A stretch of 64,000 bases of DNA from Chamaecyparis obtusa. Its lineage: Eukaryota > Streptophyta > Pinopsida > Cupressales > Cupressaceae. The position numbers and the translations under genes were made by a program. Where the stretch lies: positions 272,001 to 336,000 of the forward strand of contig BSBK01005144.1 of the NCBI GenBank assembly GCA_027943335.1, given 5' to 3'. Positions 25,138-38,000 of this stretch are shown here, piece by piece. Below the pieces are notes generated by a model. It had not been told where the DNA came from. It saw only the letters and a list, made by a program, of their open reading frames with translations, and searched no databases. Numbering within the stretch: position 1 is the first letter of the stretch; each line of letters opens with the position of its first letter.

Positions 25138-25262
25138 GTATATATTATATATATACTAATGTATTATATACTAATGTACTAATGTATAATATACTAATTT
25201 ATATTATATACTAATGTACTAATGTATAATATACTAATGTATTATATACTAATTTTTATTTT
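25050..25262 (+). repeat. AT microsatellite and TACTAATGTA minisatellite
   Basis: Two (AT)n tracts (25073-25092 and about 25107-25135) are followed by tandem variants of tatactaatgta to 25255. A comparable AT-rich block lies at 41523-41760, at the mirror position outside the other inverted arm. Confidence 0.9.
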
Positions 25263-25319
25263 TCATTTCTTCTAGGTCTTTAAAGGCGGATGGCTAAATC
25301 TTTGTATTAAATGTTAGGG

Positions 25320-25795
25320 AATGCATGAAAATAATATGATTCTGAGCACGAGCATCAGTCCCTACAGGGGCATAGTTGTGCCTTTTATAGGCATCATAAA
25401 CCCTAGCTACACAAAAATGGAGGCTTTGAAGAATAGTTCATTGAAGGTGGATTACAAAAGAAAAGAGCAAGAGAATCACTTTGTTTCCATCGCCTATGGC
25501 TGTGAAATGGTATCTTTCCCTACTTTTTCAATCAGAATGCTAAATTGCAAATGTTCTCAAAATAGATTCTGGTTGAATCAGACAATTGTACCATGCCTAT
25601 TGATAATCCGGAAGCTCAACAGAGTCATTGGGAGGTTAAACAAGAACAACCGCATGGATCTTTGAATCGGTCAAAGATTATGGAGAATGCGGATGGGTTT
25701 GGTAAAATGAGTAGTTGTATTGGAAATTATGAAAGCATCATAGAACTGACTGCATTAATAAATTTAAAGAAGAGATCAGTGATGGCATGACATTA
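25320..25795 (+). pseudogene. Gene fragment in the left arm, two exons
   Basis: Exon-like sequence reads MEALKNSSLKVDYKRKEQEN to a GTATCT donor near 25509. An acceptor AG at about 25566 leads into ESDNCTMPIDNPEAQQSHWE and a further 50 codons to LINLKKRSVMA, with a stop at about 25788. The second part is repeated in inverted orientation at 41265-41522 with related protein sequence. I do not recognise the protein. Intron-like structure and absence of transposon motifs suggest a host gene fragment captured by an element. Confidence 0.55.
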
Positions 25796-26083
25796 TGAAG
25801 AAAGTCTTACCATTTTGATGGTGCAGCCCTGGTATTATGAAGAATGTCTTCTTGCTTCAATACTGGTGTTGCCTTTGTCTTAGACTTTCACCACTGCTTC
25901 TCATCAGTACTCTGAGATATGGCAAGGATTGTGGGGTTTTTCACAACATAGCTCATCATAAATTCTCTATAAATCATCTTGTGTTATAGTATTCTACACC
26001 TTTCTAAATTCTCTATAATAGCTGCAGATTGCAAGAATTTGAAAGATTTGGTTTATCTCATTTTATTTCTCTACCATTTCTGA
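25558..26083 (+). repeat. Left inverted arm flanking the palindromic satellite
   Basis: The arm is homologous to the reverse complement of 40910-41530. Shared blocks include ATTATGAAGAAAGTCTT, CACTGCTTCTCATCAGTAC and CATAAATTCTCTATAAATCA in the same order. The left arm lacks about 60-70 bp present in the right arm (about 40994-41075). Both arms meet the satellite at a TCAAAAGGGG sequence, so arms plus satellite make a palindromic structure of about 16 kb. Confidence 0.9.
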
Positions 26084-29000
26084 GTCAAAAGGGGTCCTCA
26101 GACCCCTTAAGAAACACTTGAGCATTCAAATGTGTCAAAAGGGGTCATGGAAACTCCGTAGGGGTCCTAACACATGATAAGGTGTAGTAGGACCCCTAGG
26201 GAGTCCCCATGACCTGTTTTGACAAATTTGAACACTCAAGTGTGTCTTAAGGGGTCCTAAGACCCCTTAAGACACACTTGAGCATTCAAATGTGTCAAAA
26301 GGGGTCATGGGGACTCCCTAGGGGTCCTAACACATGATAAGGTGTACTAGGACCCCTAGGGAGTCCCCATGACCTCTTTTGACACATTTGAAAGCTCAAG
26401 TGTGTTCGAAGGGGTCCTAAGACCTTTTAAGACACACTTGAGCATTCAAATGTGTCAAAATGAGTAATGGGGACTCCCTAGGGGTCCTAACATGTGATAA
26501 GGTGTACTAGGACCCCTAGGGAGTCCCCATGACCCCTTTTGACATATTTGAATGCTCAAGTGTGTCCGAAGGGGTCCTAAGACCCCTTAAGACACACTTG
26601 AGCATTCAAATGTGTCAAAAGGGGTCTTGGGGACTCCCTAGGGGTCCTAACATGTGATAAGGTGTACTAGGACCCCTAGGGACTCTCCATGACCCCTTTT
26701 CACACATTTGAATGCTCAAGTGTGTCTTAAGGGGTCTTAGGACCCCTCTTGACACATTGGAACACTCAACTATGTCTTAAGGGGTCTTAGGACCCCTTTG
26801 GACACACTTGAGAATTCAAATGTGTCAAAAGGGGTCATGGGGGCTCCCTAGGGGTCCTAGTATGCCTTACCACATGTTAGGACCCATAGCGAGTCCCCAT
26901 GACCCCTTTTGACACATTTCAATGCTCAAGTGTGTCTTAAGGGGTCTTAGGACACCTTCGAACACACTTGAGCATTCAAATGTGTCAAAAGAAGTCATGG
27001 AGACTCCCTAGGGGTCCTAGTACACCTTATCACATGTTAGGACCCCTAGGAAATCCCCATGACACCTTTTGACACATTTGAATTCTCAAGTTTGTCTTAA
27101 GGGATCTTAGGACCCCTTCGAACACACTTGAGTGTTCAAATGTGTCAAAAGGGGTCATGCGGACTCCCTAGGGGTCCTACTATGCCTTATCACATGCTAG
27201 GACTCTTAGGGAGTCCCCATGACCACTTTTGACACATTTGAATGTTCAAGTGTGTGTTAAGGGGTCTTAGGACCACTTTTGGCACATTTGAACACTCAAG
27301 TGTGTCTTAAGGGCTCTTAGGACCCCTTCGAACACACTTCAACATTCAAATGTGTCAAAAGGGGTCATGGGGAGTCCCTAGTAGTCCTACTACGCTTTAT
27401 CACACGCTAGGACCCCTAGGGAATCCCCATGATCCCTTTTGACACATTTGAATGCTCAAGTGTGTCTTAAGGGGTCTTAGGACCCCTTTTGACACATTAG
27501 AATGCTCAAGTGTGTCTTAAGGGGTCTTAGGAACCCTTCGAACACAATTAAGCATTCAAATGTGTCAAAAGGGGTCATGGGTGCTCCCTAGGGGTCCTAG
27601 TATGCCTTATCACATGTTAGGACCCCTAGGGAGTCCCCATGACCACTTTTGACATATTTGAATGCTCAAGTGTGTCTTAAGGGGTCTTAGGGCCCTTTCG
27701 GATACACTTAAGTATTCAAATGTGTCAAAAGGTGTCACGGGGACTCCCTAGGGGTCCTAGTACACATTATCACATGTTAGGATCCCCACGGATTCCCCAT
27801 GACCCATTTTGACATATTTTAATGCTCAAGTGTGTCTTAAGGTGTCTTAGGACCCCTTCAGACACACTTGAGCATTCAAATGTGTCAAAAGGGATCATGG
27901 GGACTCCCTAGGGGTTCTAGTATGCATTATCATGCATTAAGACCCCTTGGGAGTCTCCACAACCCCTTTTGACACATTTGAATTCTCAAGTGTGTCTTAA
28001 GGGGTGTTAGGACACCTTCAAACACACTTAACCATTCAAATATGTCAAAAGGGGTCATGGGGACTCCCTAGGGGTCCTAGTACACCTTATCAAGTGTTAG
28101 GACCCCTAGGGAGTCCCCGTGACCCCTTTTGACTCATTTGAATACTCAAGTGTGTCTTAAGGAGTCTTAGGACCCCTTCGGACACACTTGAGCATTCAAA
28201 TGTGTCAAAAGGGGTCATGGGGACTCCCTAGGGGTCTTAGTATGCCTTATCACATGCTAGGACCCCTAGGGAGTCCCCATGACCCCTTTTGACACATTTG
28301 AATGCTCAAATTTGTCTTAAGGGGTCTTATGACCCCTTTTGACACACTGGAATGCTCAATTGTGTCTTAAGGGGTCTTAGAACCCCTTCGAACAAACTTG
28401 AGAACTCAAAGGTGTCAAAAGGGGTCATGGGTATTTCTTAGGGGTCCTAGTATGCCTTATCATGTGTTAGGACCCCTAGGGAGTCCCCATGACCTCTTTT
28501 GACACATTTTAATGCTCAAGTGTGTCTTAAGGGGTCATAGGACCCCTTCAAAGACACTTGAGTGCTCAAATGTGTAAAAAAGGGTCATGGGGACTTCCTA
28601 GGGGTCCTCATACACCTTCTCATGTGTTAGGATCCCTAGGTAGTCCCCATGACCCCTTTTGACACATTTGAATGCTCAAGTGTGTCTAAACAGGTCCTAA
28701 GGCCCCTTAAGGCACACTTGAGCTTTCAAATGTGTCAAAAGGGGTCATGGAGACTCCCTAGGGGTCCTAACACATGATAAGTCATACTAGGACCCCTAGG
28801 AAGTCCCCATGACCCCTTTTGACATATTTGAGTACTCAAGTGTGTTCGAAGGGGTCCTAAGACCCATTAAGACACACTTGAGCATTCTAATGTGTCAAAA
28901 GTGGTCCTAAGACAGCTTAAGACACACTTGAGCATTCAAATGTGTCAAAAGGGGTCATGGGGACTCCCTAGGGGTCCTAGCACATGATAAGGCATAGTAG

Positions 29001-32000
29001 GACCCCTAGGGAGGCCCCATGACCCCTTTTGACATATTTGAAAGATGAAGTGTGTCCAAAGGGGTCCTAAGACCCCTTAAAACACACTTGAGCATTCTGA
29101 TGTGTCAAAAGGGTTCCTAAGAACCCTTAAGACACACTTGAGCATTCAAATGTGTCAAAGTGGTCATGGAGATTCCCTAGGGGTCCTAGTATGCCTTATC
29201 ATACATTAGGACCCCTAAGGAGTCCCGATTACCCCTTTTGACACATTTTAATGATTAAGTGTTTCTTAAGGGGTCTTAGGACACCTTCGGACACACTTGA
29301 GCGTTCAAATGTGTTAAAAGGGGTCATGGGGACTCCCTAGGGATCTTAGTATGCCTTATCATGCATTAGGACCCCTAGGGAATCCCCATGACCCTTTTTG
29401 ACACATTTGGATGGTCAAGTATGTCTTAAGGGGTCTTAGGAAACCTTCAGACACACTTGAGCATTCAAATGTGTCAAAAGTCATCATGGGGAGTCCCTAG
29501 GGGTCCTAGTCCACCTTATCACACGTTAGGACCCTTAGGGAGTCCCCATGACACCGTTTGACACATTTTAATGCTCAAGTGTGTCTTAAGGTGTCTTAGG
29601 ACCTATTCAGACACACTTGAGTGTTAAAATTTGTCAAAAGGGGTCATGGGGGCTCCCTAGGGGTCCTAGTACACCTTATCACGCGTTAGGACCCCTAGGG
29701 AGTCCCCATGACCCCTTTTGACACATTTGAATCCTCAAGTGTGTCTTAAGGGGTCTATGGACCCCTTCGGACACACTTGAGCATTCGAATGTGTCAAAAG
29801 GGGCATGGGGACTCCCTAGGGGTCCTTGTACTCCTTACCATGCGTTAGGAACCATAGGGAGTCCACATGACCCTTTTTGACACATTTGTATACTCAAGTG
29901 TTTCTTAAGGGGTCTTAGTACCCCTTCGGACACACTTGAGCCTTCAAATGTTTCAAAAGGGGTCATGGGGACTCCCTATGGTTCTTACTATTCCGTATCA
30001 CATGCTAGGACCCTAGGGAGTCCCCATGACCCCTTTTGACACATTTGAATGCTCAAGTGTGTCTTAAGGGGTTTTAGGACCCCTTTTGACACATTGGAAT
30101 GCTCAAGTGTGTCTTAAGGGTTCTTAGGACCCCTTTAGACACAATTGAGTTCTCAAATGTCTCAAAATGTCTCATGGAGACTTCCTAGGGGCCCTAGTAT
30201 GCCTTATCACATGTTAGGACCCCTACGAAGTCCCCATGACCACTTTTGACACATTTGAGCACTCAAGTGTGTCCGAAGGGGTCCTAAGACCCCTCCGGAT
30301 ACACTTGAGCATTCAAATGTGTCAAAAGGGGTCATGAAGACTCCTTAAGGGTCCTAGTATGCCTTATCTCACATTAGTACCCTTAGGGAGTCCCCATGAT
30401 CCCTTTTGACATATTGGAATGCTCAAGTGTGTCTTAAGAGGTCCTAATAACCCTTAAGACACACTTGAGCATTCCAATGTGTCAAAAAGACCCCTTAAGA
30501 CACACTTGAATGTTCCAATGTGTCAAAAGGGGTAATAAGGACTCCCTGGGGGTCCTACTATGCATTATCAAGTGTTAGGACCCCTAGGGAGTCCGCATGA
30601 CCCCTTTTGCCATACTTTAATGCTCAGGTGTGTCCGAAGGGGTCTTATGATCCTTTCAGACAAGCTTGACCATTAAAATGTGTTAAAAGGGGACATGGGG
30701 ACTCTTTATGGGTCTTGACGCATGATAAGGCATACTAGGACCCCTAGGAAGTCCCCATGACCACTTTTGACACATTTGAGTGCTCAAGTGTGTCTGAAGG
30801 GGTCGTAAGACACTTTAAGACACACTTGAGCATTCTAATGTGTCAAAAGGGGTCCTAAGACCCCTTAAGACACACTTGATCATTCAAATGTGTCAAAAGG
30901 GGTCATGGGGACTCCCTAGGGGTCCTAGTGCTTGATAAGGTGTAGTAGGACCCCTAGGGAGTACCCATGACCCCTTCTGAAGCATTTCAATACTCATTTT
31001 TGTCCGAAGGGGTCCTAAGACCCCTTAAAATAGATTGGAGCATTCAAATGCATGAAAAGGTGTCATGGTGATTCCCTACCGGTCCTAATGCATAATAAAG
31101 CATACTAGGACCTCTAGGGAGTCCCCATGACCCCTTTTGACACATTTGAACACTCAAGTGTGTTCGAAGGGGTCCTAAGACCCCTTAAGACACACTTGAG
31201 TATTTCAATATGTCAAAAGGGGTCCTAAGACCATTTAAGACACACTTGAGCATTCAAATATTTCAAAAGGGGTCATGGGAACTCCCTAGGGGTCCTAGTA
31301 CATGTTATCATGTGTTAGGACCTCTAGGGAGTCTCCATGACCCCTTTTGACACATTTGAATGCTCATGTGTGTCCGAAGGGGTCCTAAGGTGTCGTGGGG
31401 ACTCCCTAGGGGTCCTAGGATGCCTTATCACATGTTAGGACCCCTAGGGAGCCCCATGACTAAGTTTGACACATTTGAATGCTCAAGTGTGTCTTAAAGG
31501 GTCTTAGAACACCTTCAGAAAAACTTTAGCATTTAAATGTGTCAAAAGAGGTCATGGGGACTCCATAGGGGTAAAAGTACACCTTATCATGCATTAAGAC
31601 CTCTAGAGAGTCCCCATGACCCCTTTTGACACATTTGAATCCTCAAGTGTGTCTTAAGTGGTCTTAGGACCCCTCAAGACACACTTGAGGATTCAAATGT
31701 GTCAAAAGGGGTCATGGGGAATCCCTTGCAATCCTACTACACCTTATCATGCACTACGACTCCTAGGGAGTCCCAGGACCACTTTTGACACATTTGAATG
31801 CTCAAGTATGTATTAAGGGGTCTTAGGACCCCTTTTGACACATTGGAACACTCAAGTGTGTCTTAAGGGGTTTTAGGACCCCTTCGAACACACTTGAACA
31901 TTCAAATGTGTCAAAAGGGGTTATGGGGACTCCCTAAGGGTCTTATTATGCCTTATCACATGTTAGGACCCCTAGGGAGTCCCCATGACCCCTTTTGACA

Positions 32001-35000
32001 CATTTGAATGGTCAAGTATGTATTAAGGGGTCTTAGGACCCCTTCAGGCACACTAAGCATTCAAATATGTCAAAAGGGGTCATGGGGACTCCCTAGGGGA
32101 CCTAGTACACCTTATCACATGTTAGGACCCTTAAGGAGTCCCCATGACCTTTTTTGGCACATTTAAATGCTCAAGTGTGTCTTAAGGGGTCATAAGACCC
32201 CTTCGAACACACTTGAACATTCAAATGTGTCAAAAGGGGTCATGGGGACTCCCTAGGGGTCCTAGTATGCCTTATCATCTATTAGCATCCCTAGGGAGTC
32301 CCCATGACCCCTTTGGACACATTTGAATGCTCAAGTGTGTCTTAAAGGGTCTATGGACCCCTCCAGACACACTTGAGCATTCAAATGTGTCAAAATATTT
32401 CATGGGGACTCCCTATGGGTCCTAGTACACCTTATCATGTGTTAGGACCCTTAGGGAGTCCCCATGATGCCTTTTGACACATTTGAAAGATCAAGTGTGT
32501 CTAAAGTGGTTTTAGGACCACTTCGGACACACTTGAGCATTCAAATGTGTCAAAAGGGGTCATGGGGATGCCCTAGGGGTCTTACTATACCTTATCATGT
32601 GCTAGGACCCCTAGGGAGTCCCCATGACCCCTTTTGACACATTTGAAAGCTCAAGTGTGTCTTAAGGGGTCTCAGGACCCCTTCGAAGACACTTGAGTGC
32701 TCAAATATGACAAAAAGGGTCATGGGGAGTTCCTAGGGGTCCTAGTATGCCTTATCATGTGTTAGGACCCATAACAAGTCCCCATGACCTTTTTTGACAC
32801 ATTGGAATGCTCAAGTGTGTCTCAGGGGTGTCCCCATGACCTTGTTTGACACATTAGAATGCTCATGTGTGTCTTAAGGGGTCCTAAGATGCCTTAAGAC
32901 ACACTTTAGCATTCCAATGTGTTAAAAGGGGTCATGGGGACTCCCTAGGGGTCCTACTATGTCTTATCACATGTTAGGACCCCTAGTGTGTCCCCATGAC
33001 CCCTTTTGACACATTTGAATGTTCAAGTGTGTCCGAAAGGGTCATAAGACCCCTTCGAACACACTTGAGAATTCAAATGTGTCAAAAGGGGTCATGGGGT
33101 CTCCCTAGGGGTCCTAGCATGTGATAAGGTATACTAGGACCCCTAGGGAGTCCCCATGACCCCTTTTGACACATTTGAATGGTCATGTGTATCTGAAGGG
33201 GTCCTAAGACCCCTTAAGACACACTTGAGCATTCAAATGCCTCAAAAAGGGTCATAGAGACTCCCTACGGGTCCTAGCACATGATAAGGTGTAGTAGTAC
33301 CCCTAGGGAGTCCCCATGACTCCTTTTGACACATTTGAATGCTCAAGTGGGTTCGAAGGGGTTGTAAGACCCCTTAAGACACACTCGAGTATTCAAATGT
33401 GTCAAAAGTAGACATGGGGATTCCCTAGGGGTCCTAATGCATAATAAGGCATACTAGGACCCCTAGGGAGTCCCCATGACCCCTTTTGACACATTTGAAT
33501 GCTCAAGTGTTTCTGAAGGGTTCCTAAGACCCCATAAGACACACTTGAAAATTATAATTTGTCAAAAAGGGTCCTAAGACCAACTAAGACACATTCGAGT
33601 GTTCAAATGTGTCAAAAAGGGTCGTGTGGAATCTCTAGGGGTCCTAGTATGCCTTATCATGTGTTAGGACCCGTAGGGAGTCAACATGACCCTTTTGACA
33701 CATTTGAAAGCTCAAGTGTGTCTGAAGGGGTCCTAAGGGATTGTGGGGACCCCCTAGGGGTCCTAGAATGCCTTATCACACGTTAGGACCCCTAGGGAGT
33801 CCCCATGACCCCTTTTGATGCATTTGAATGCTCAAGTGTGTGTTAAGGGGTCTTAGGAGCCCTTCGTAAAAAATTATGTGTTCAAATGTGTCAAAAAGGG
33901 TCATTGGGACTCCCTTGGGGTCATAAAACACCTTATCACGTGTTAGGACCCCTAGGGAGTCCCCATGACCCCTTTTGACACATTTGAAAGCTCAAGTGTG
34001 TCTTAAGCAATTTTAGGACCACTTCGGACACAATTAATCATTCAAATGTGTCAAAAGGGGTCATGGGGATGCTCTAGGGGTCTTACCATGCCTTATCATG
34101 TGCTAGGACCCTTAGGGAGTCCCCATGACCCCTTTTGACACATTGGAATGCTCAAGTGTGTCTTAGGGGGGTCCCATGACCCCTTTTGACACATTGAAAT
34201 ACTCATGTGTGTCTTAAGGGTTCCTAAGACCCCTTAAGACACACTTGAGCATTCCAATGTGTCAAAAGAGGTCATGGGGACTCCCTAGGGGTCCTACAAT
34301 GTATTATCACATGTTAGGATCCCTATTGTGTCCCCATGACCCCTTTTGACACATTTGAATGCTCAAGTGTGTCTAAAGGGGTCATAAGACCCCTTAAGAC
34401 ACACTTGAGCATTCAAATGTGTCAAAAGGGGTCATGGGGACTCCCTAGGGGTCCTAGCATGTGATAAGGCATAGTAGGATACCTAGGGAGTCCTCATGAC
34501 CCATTTTGACACATTTGAATGCTCAATGTGTCAAAAAGGGTCCTAAGACCCCTTAAGACATACATGAACATTCAAATGTGTCAAAAGGGGACATGAGGAT
34601 TTCCTAGGGGTCCTAATGCATACTAACGCATACTGGGACCCCTAGGGAGTCCCCATGACCCCTTTTGAAACATTTGAATGCTCAAGTGTGTCCGAAGGGT
34701 TCCTAAGACCCCTTAAGACACACTTGAGCATTCCAATGTGTCAAAAGGGGTCCTAAGACCCCTTAAGACACACTTGAGTATTCAAATGTGTCAAAAGGGG
34801 TCATGGGGAATTCCTAGGGGTCCTAGTATGCCTTATCAGGTGTTAGGACACCTAGGGAGTCCCCATGACTACTTTTGACACATTTGAAAGCTCAAGTGTG
34901 TCTGAAGGGGTCCTAAGGGGTTGTGGGGACCCCTTAAGGGTCCTAGGATGCCTTATCACGTGTTAAGAGCCCTAAAGAGTCCTCATGACCCCCTTTTGAC

Positions 35001-38000
35001 ACATTTGAATGCTCAAGTGTGTCTTAAGGGGTCTTAGGACCCCTTCCAAAAAACTTGAGTGTTCAAATGTGTCAAAAAGGGTCATTAGGATTCCCTAGGG
35101 GTCCTAGTACACCTTAGCATGCATTAGGACCCCTAGGGAGTCCCCATGACCCCTTTTGAAAAATTTGAATGCTCAAGTGTGTCTTAAGGGGTCTTACGAC
35201 CCCTTAAGACACACTTGAGCATTCAAATTTGTCAAAAGGGGTCATGGGGACCCCTTAAGACACACTTGAGCATTCAAATTTGTCAAAAGGGGTCATGGGG
35301 ACTCCCTAGGGGTCCTACTAAACCTTATCATGTGCTAGGACTCCTATGGAGTCTGCATGACCACTTATGAGACATTTGAATGCTCAAGTGTGTCTTAATG
35401 TGTTTTAGGAGCCCTTTTGACACATTAGAATGCTCAAGTGTGTCTTAAGGGGTCTTAGGACCCCTTCAGACACACATGAGCATTAAAATGTGTCAAAAGG
35501 AGTCTTGGGGACTCCATAGGGGTCCTACTATGTCTTATCATGTGCGAGGACCCTTAAGGAGTCCCCATGATCCCTTTTGACATATTTGAATGCTCAAGTG
35601 TGTCTTAAAGGGTCTTACGACCCCTTTTGACACATTGGTATGCTTACATGTGTCTTAAGGGGTCTTAGGACCCCTTCGGACACACTTCAGCATTCAAATG
35701 TGTGAAGTGGGGTCATGGGGGCTCTCTAGGGGTCCTAGTATGCCTTATAATGCTTTACGACCCCTAGGGAGTCCCCATGACTCCTTTTGACACATTTGAA
35801 TGCTCAAGTGTGTCTTAAGGGGTATTTGGACCCCTTCAGACACACTTGAGCACTCAAATGTGTCAAAAGGGATCATGAGGACTTCCTAGGGGTCCTAGTA
35901 TTCGTTATCATGAGTTAGGACTCCTGGGGGTCCCCATGACCCCTTTTGACAAAGTTCAATGCTCAAGTGTATCTGAGGGGGTCCTATGACCCCTTCAGAT
36001 ACACTTGAGCATTCAAATGTGTCAAAAGGGATCATGGAGACTCCCTAGGGGTCCTAACATGTGATAAGGTGTACTAGGACCCCTAAGAAGTGTCAACGAC
36101 CCTTTTTGACACATTTGAGCACTCAAGTGTGTCCAAAGGGGTCCTAAGACCCCTTAAGACACATGTGACTGATCTAATGTTTCAAAAGGGGTCCTAAGAC
36201 CCCTTAAGACACACTTGAGAGTTCAAATGTGTGAAAAGGGGTCATGGGGACTCCCTAGGGGTCCTACCACATGATAAGGCATAGTAGAACCCCTAGGGAG
36301 TCTCCATGACCCTTTTTGACACATTTGAATGCTCAAGTGTGTTCGAAGGGGTCTTAAGACCCCTTAAGACACACTTGAGCATTCCAATGTGTTGAAAGGG
36401 ACCCTAAGAACCCTTAAGACCCACTTAAGCATTCAAATATGTCAAAAGTGGTCATCGGGACTTCCTCAGAGCCCTAGCACATGATAAGGTGTAGTAGGAC
36501 CCCTAACGGGTCCCCATGACCCCTTTTGATACATCTAAACACCAAAGTGTGTTCGAAGGGGTCTTAAGACCCCTTAAGACACACTTGAGCATTCAAATGT
36601 GTCAAAAGGGTTCATGGGCACTCCCTGGGGGTCCTATCATGTGATAAGGTGTACTAGGACCGCTAAGGAGTCCCCATGACCCCTTTTGACACATTTGAAC
36701 ACCTATGTGTGTCCGAAGGGGTCCTAAGACCCCTTAAAACACACTTGAGCTTTCAAATGTGTCAAAAGGCATACTACAACCCCTAGGGAGTCCCCATGAC
36801 CCCTTTTGATACTTTTGAATGCTCAAGTGTGTCTGAAGGGGTTCTAAGACCCCTTATGACACACTTGACTATTTCAATATGTTAAAATGGGTCCTAAGAC
36901 CCCTTAAGACACACTTGAGAATTCAAATGTGTCAAAAGGGGTCATGGGGACTCCCTAGGGGTCATAGTATGCCTTATCACATGTTAGGACCCCTAGGGAG
37001 TCACCATGACCCCTTTTGACACATTTGAAAGCTCAAGTGTGTTTGAAGGGGTCCTAAGGGGTTGTGTGGACTCCCTAGGGGTCCTTGGACATGTTATCAT
37101 GTATTAGGACCCCTAGGCAGTCACCATGACCCGTTTTGACATATTTTAATGCTCAAGTGTGTCTTAAGGGGTCTTCGTACCCCTTCGGACAAACTTGAGC
37201 ATTCAAATGTGTCAAAAGGTGTCATGGGGACTCCCTAGGTTTCCTAGTACACCTTATCATGTGTTAGGACCCCTATGGAGTCCCCATAACCCCTTTTCAC
37301 ACATTTGAATGCTCAAGTGTTTCTTAAGGGGTCTTAGGACCCCTTAAGAAACACTTGAGCATTCAAATGTGTGAAAAGGGGTCATGGGGACTCCCTAGGG
37401 GTCCTACTACACCTTATCACATGCTAGGAATCCTAGGGAGTCGGCATGACCCCTTTTGACATATTTGAAAGCTCAAGTGTGTCTTAAGGGGTCTTATGAC
37501 ACCTTTGAACACACTTCGGCATTAAAATGTGTTAAAAGAGGTCATGGGGACTATCTAGGGGTCCTAGTATGCCTTATCAAGTGCTAGGACCCCTAGGGAA
37601 TCCCCATGATCCTTTTTCACACATTTGAATGCTCAAGTGTGTCTTAAGGGGTCTTAGGACCCCTTTTGACACATTGGAACACTCAAGTGTGTCTTAAGGG
37701 GTCTCAGGACCCCTCTAGACAGACTTGAGTATTCAAATATGTCAAAAATGGTCATGGGGGCTCACTAGGGGTCCTAGAATGCTTTATCACATGTTAGGAG
37801 CATTCAAATGTGCCAAAAGGTGTCATGGGGACTCCCTAGGGGGCCTAGTACATATTATCACACGTTAGGACCCCTAGGGTGTCCCCATGACCCCTTTTGA
37901 CACATTTGAATGCTCAAGTGTGTCTTAAGGGGTATTAGGACCCCTTCAGATGCACTTGAGCATTCAAATGTGTCAAAAGGGGTCATGGGGACTCCCTATG

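Noticed and set aside
33559..33786. Open frame of 75 codons in the satellite, and a similar one at 39646-39861 on the minus strand
   Set aside because: They lie wholly within palindromic satellite units and repeat their phrases. They arise by chance from the repeat sequence.
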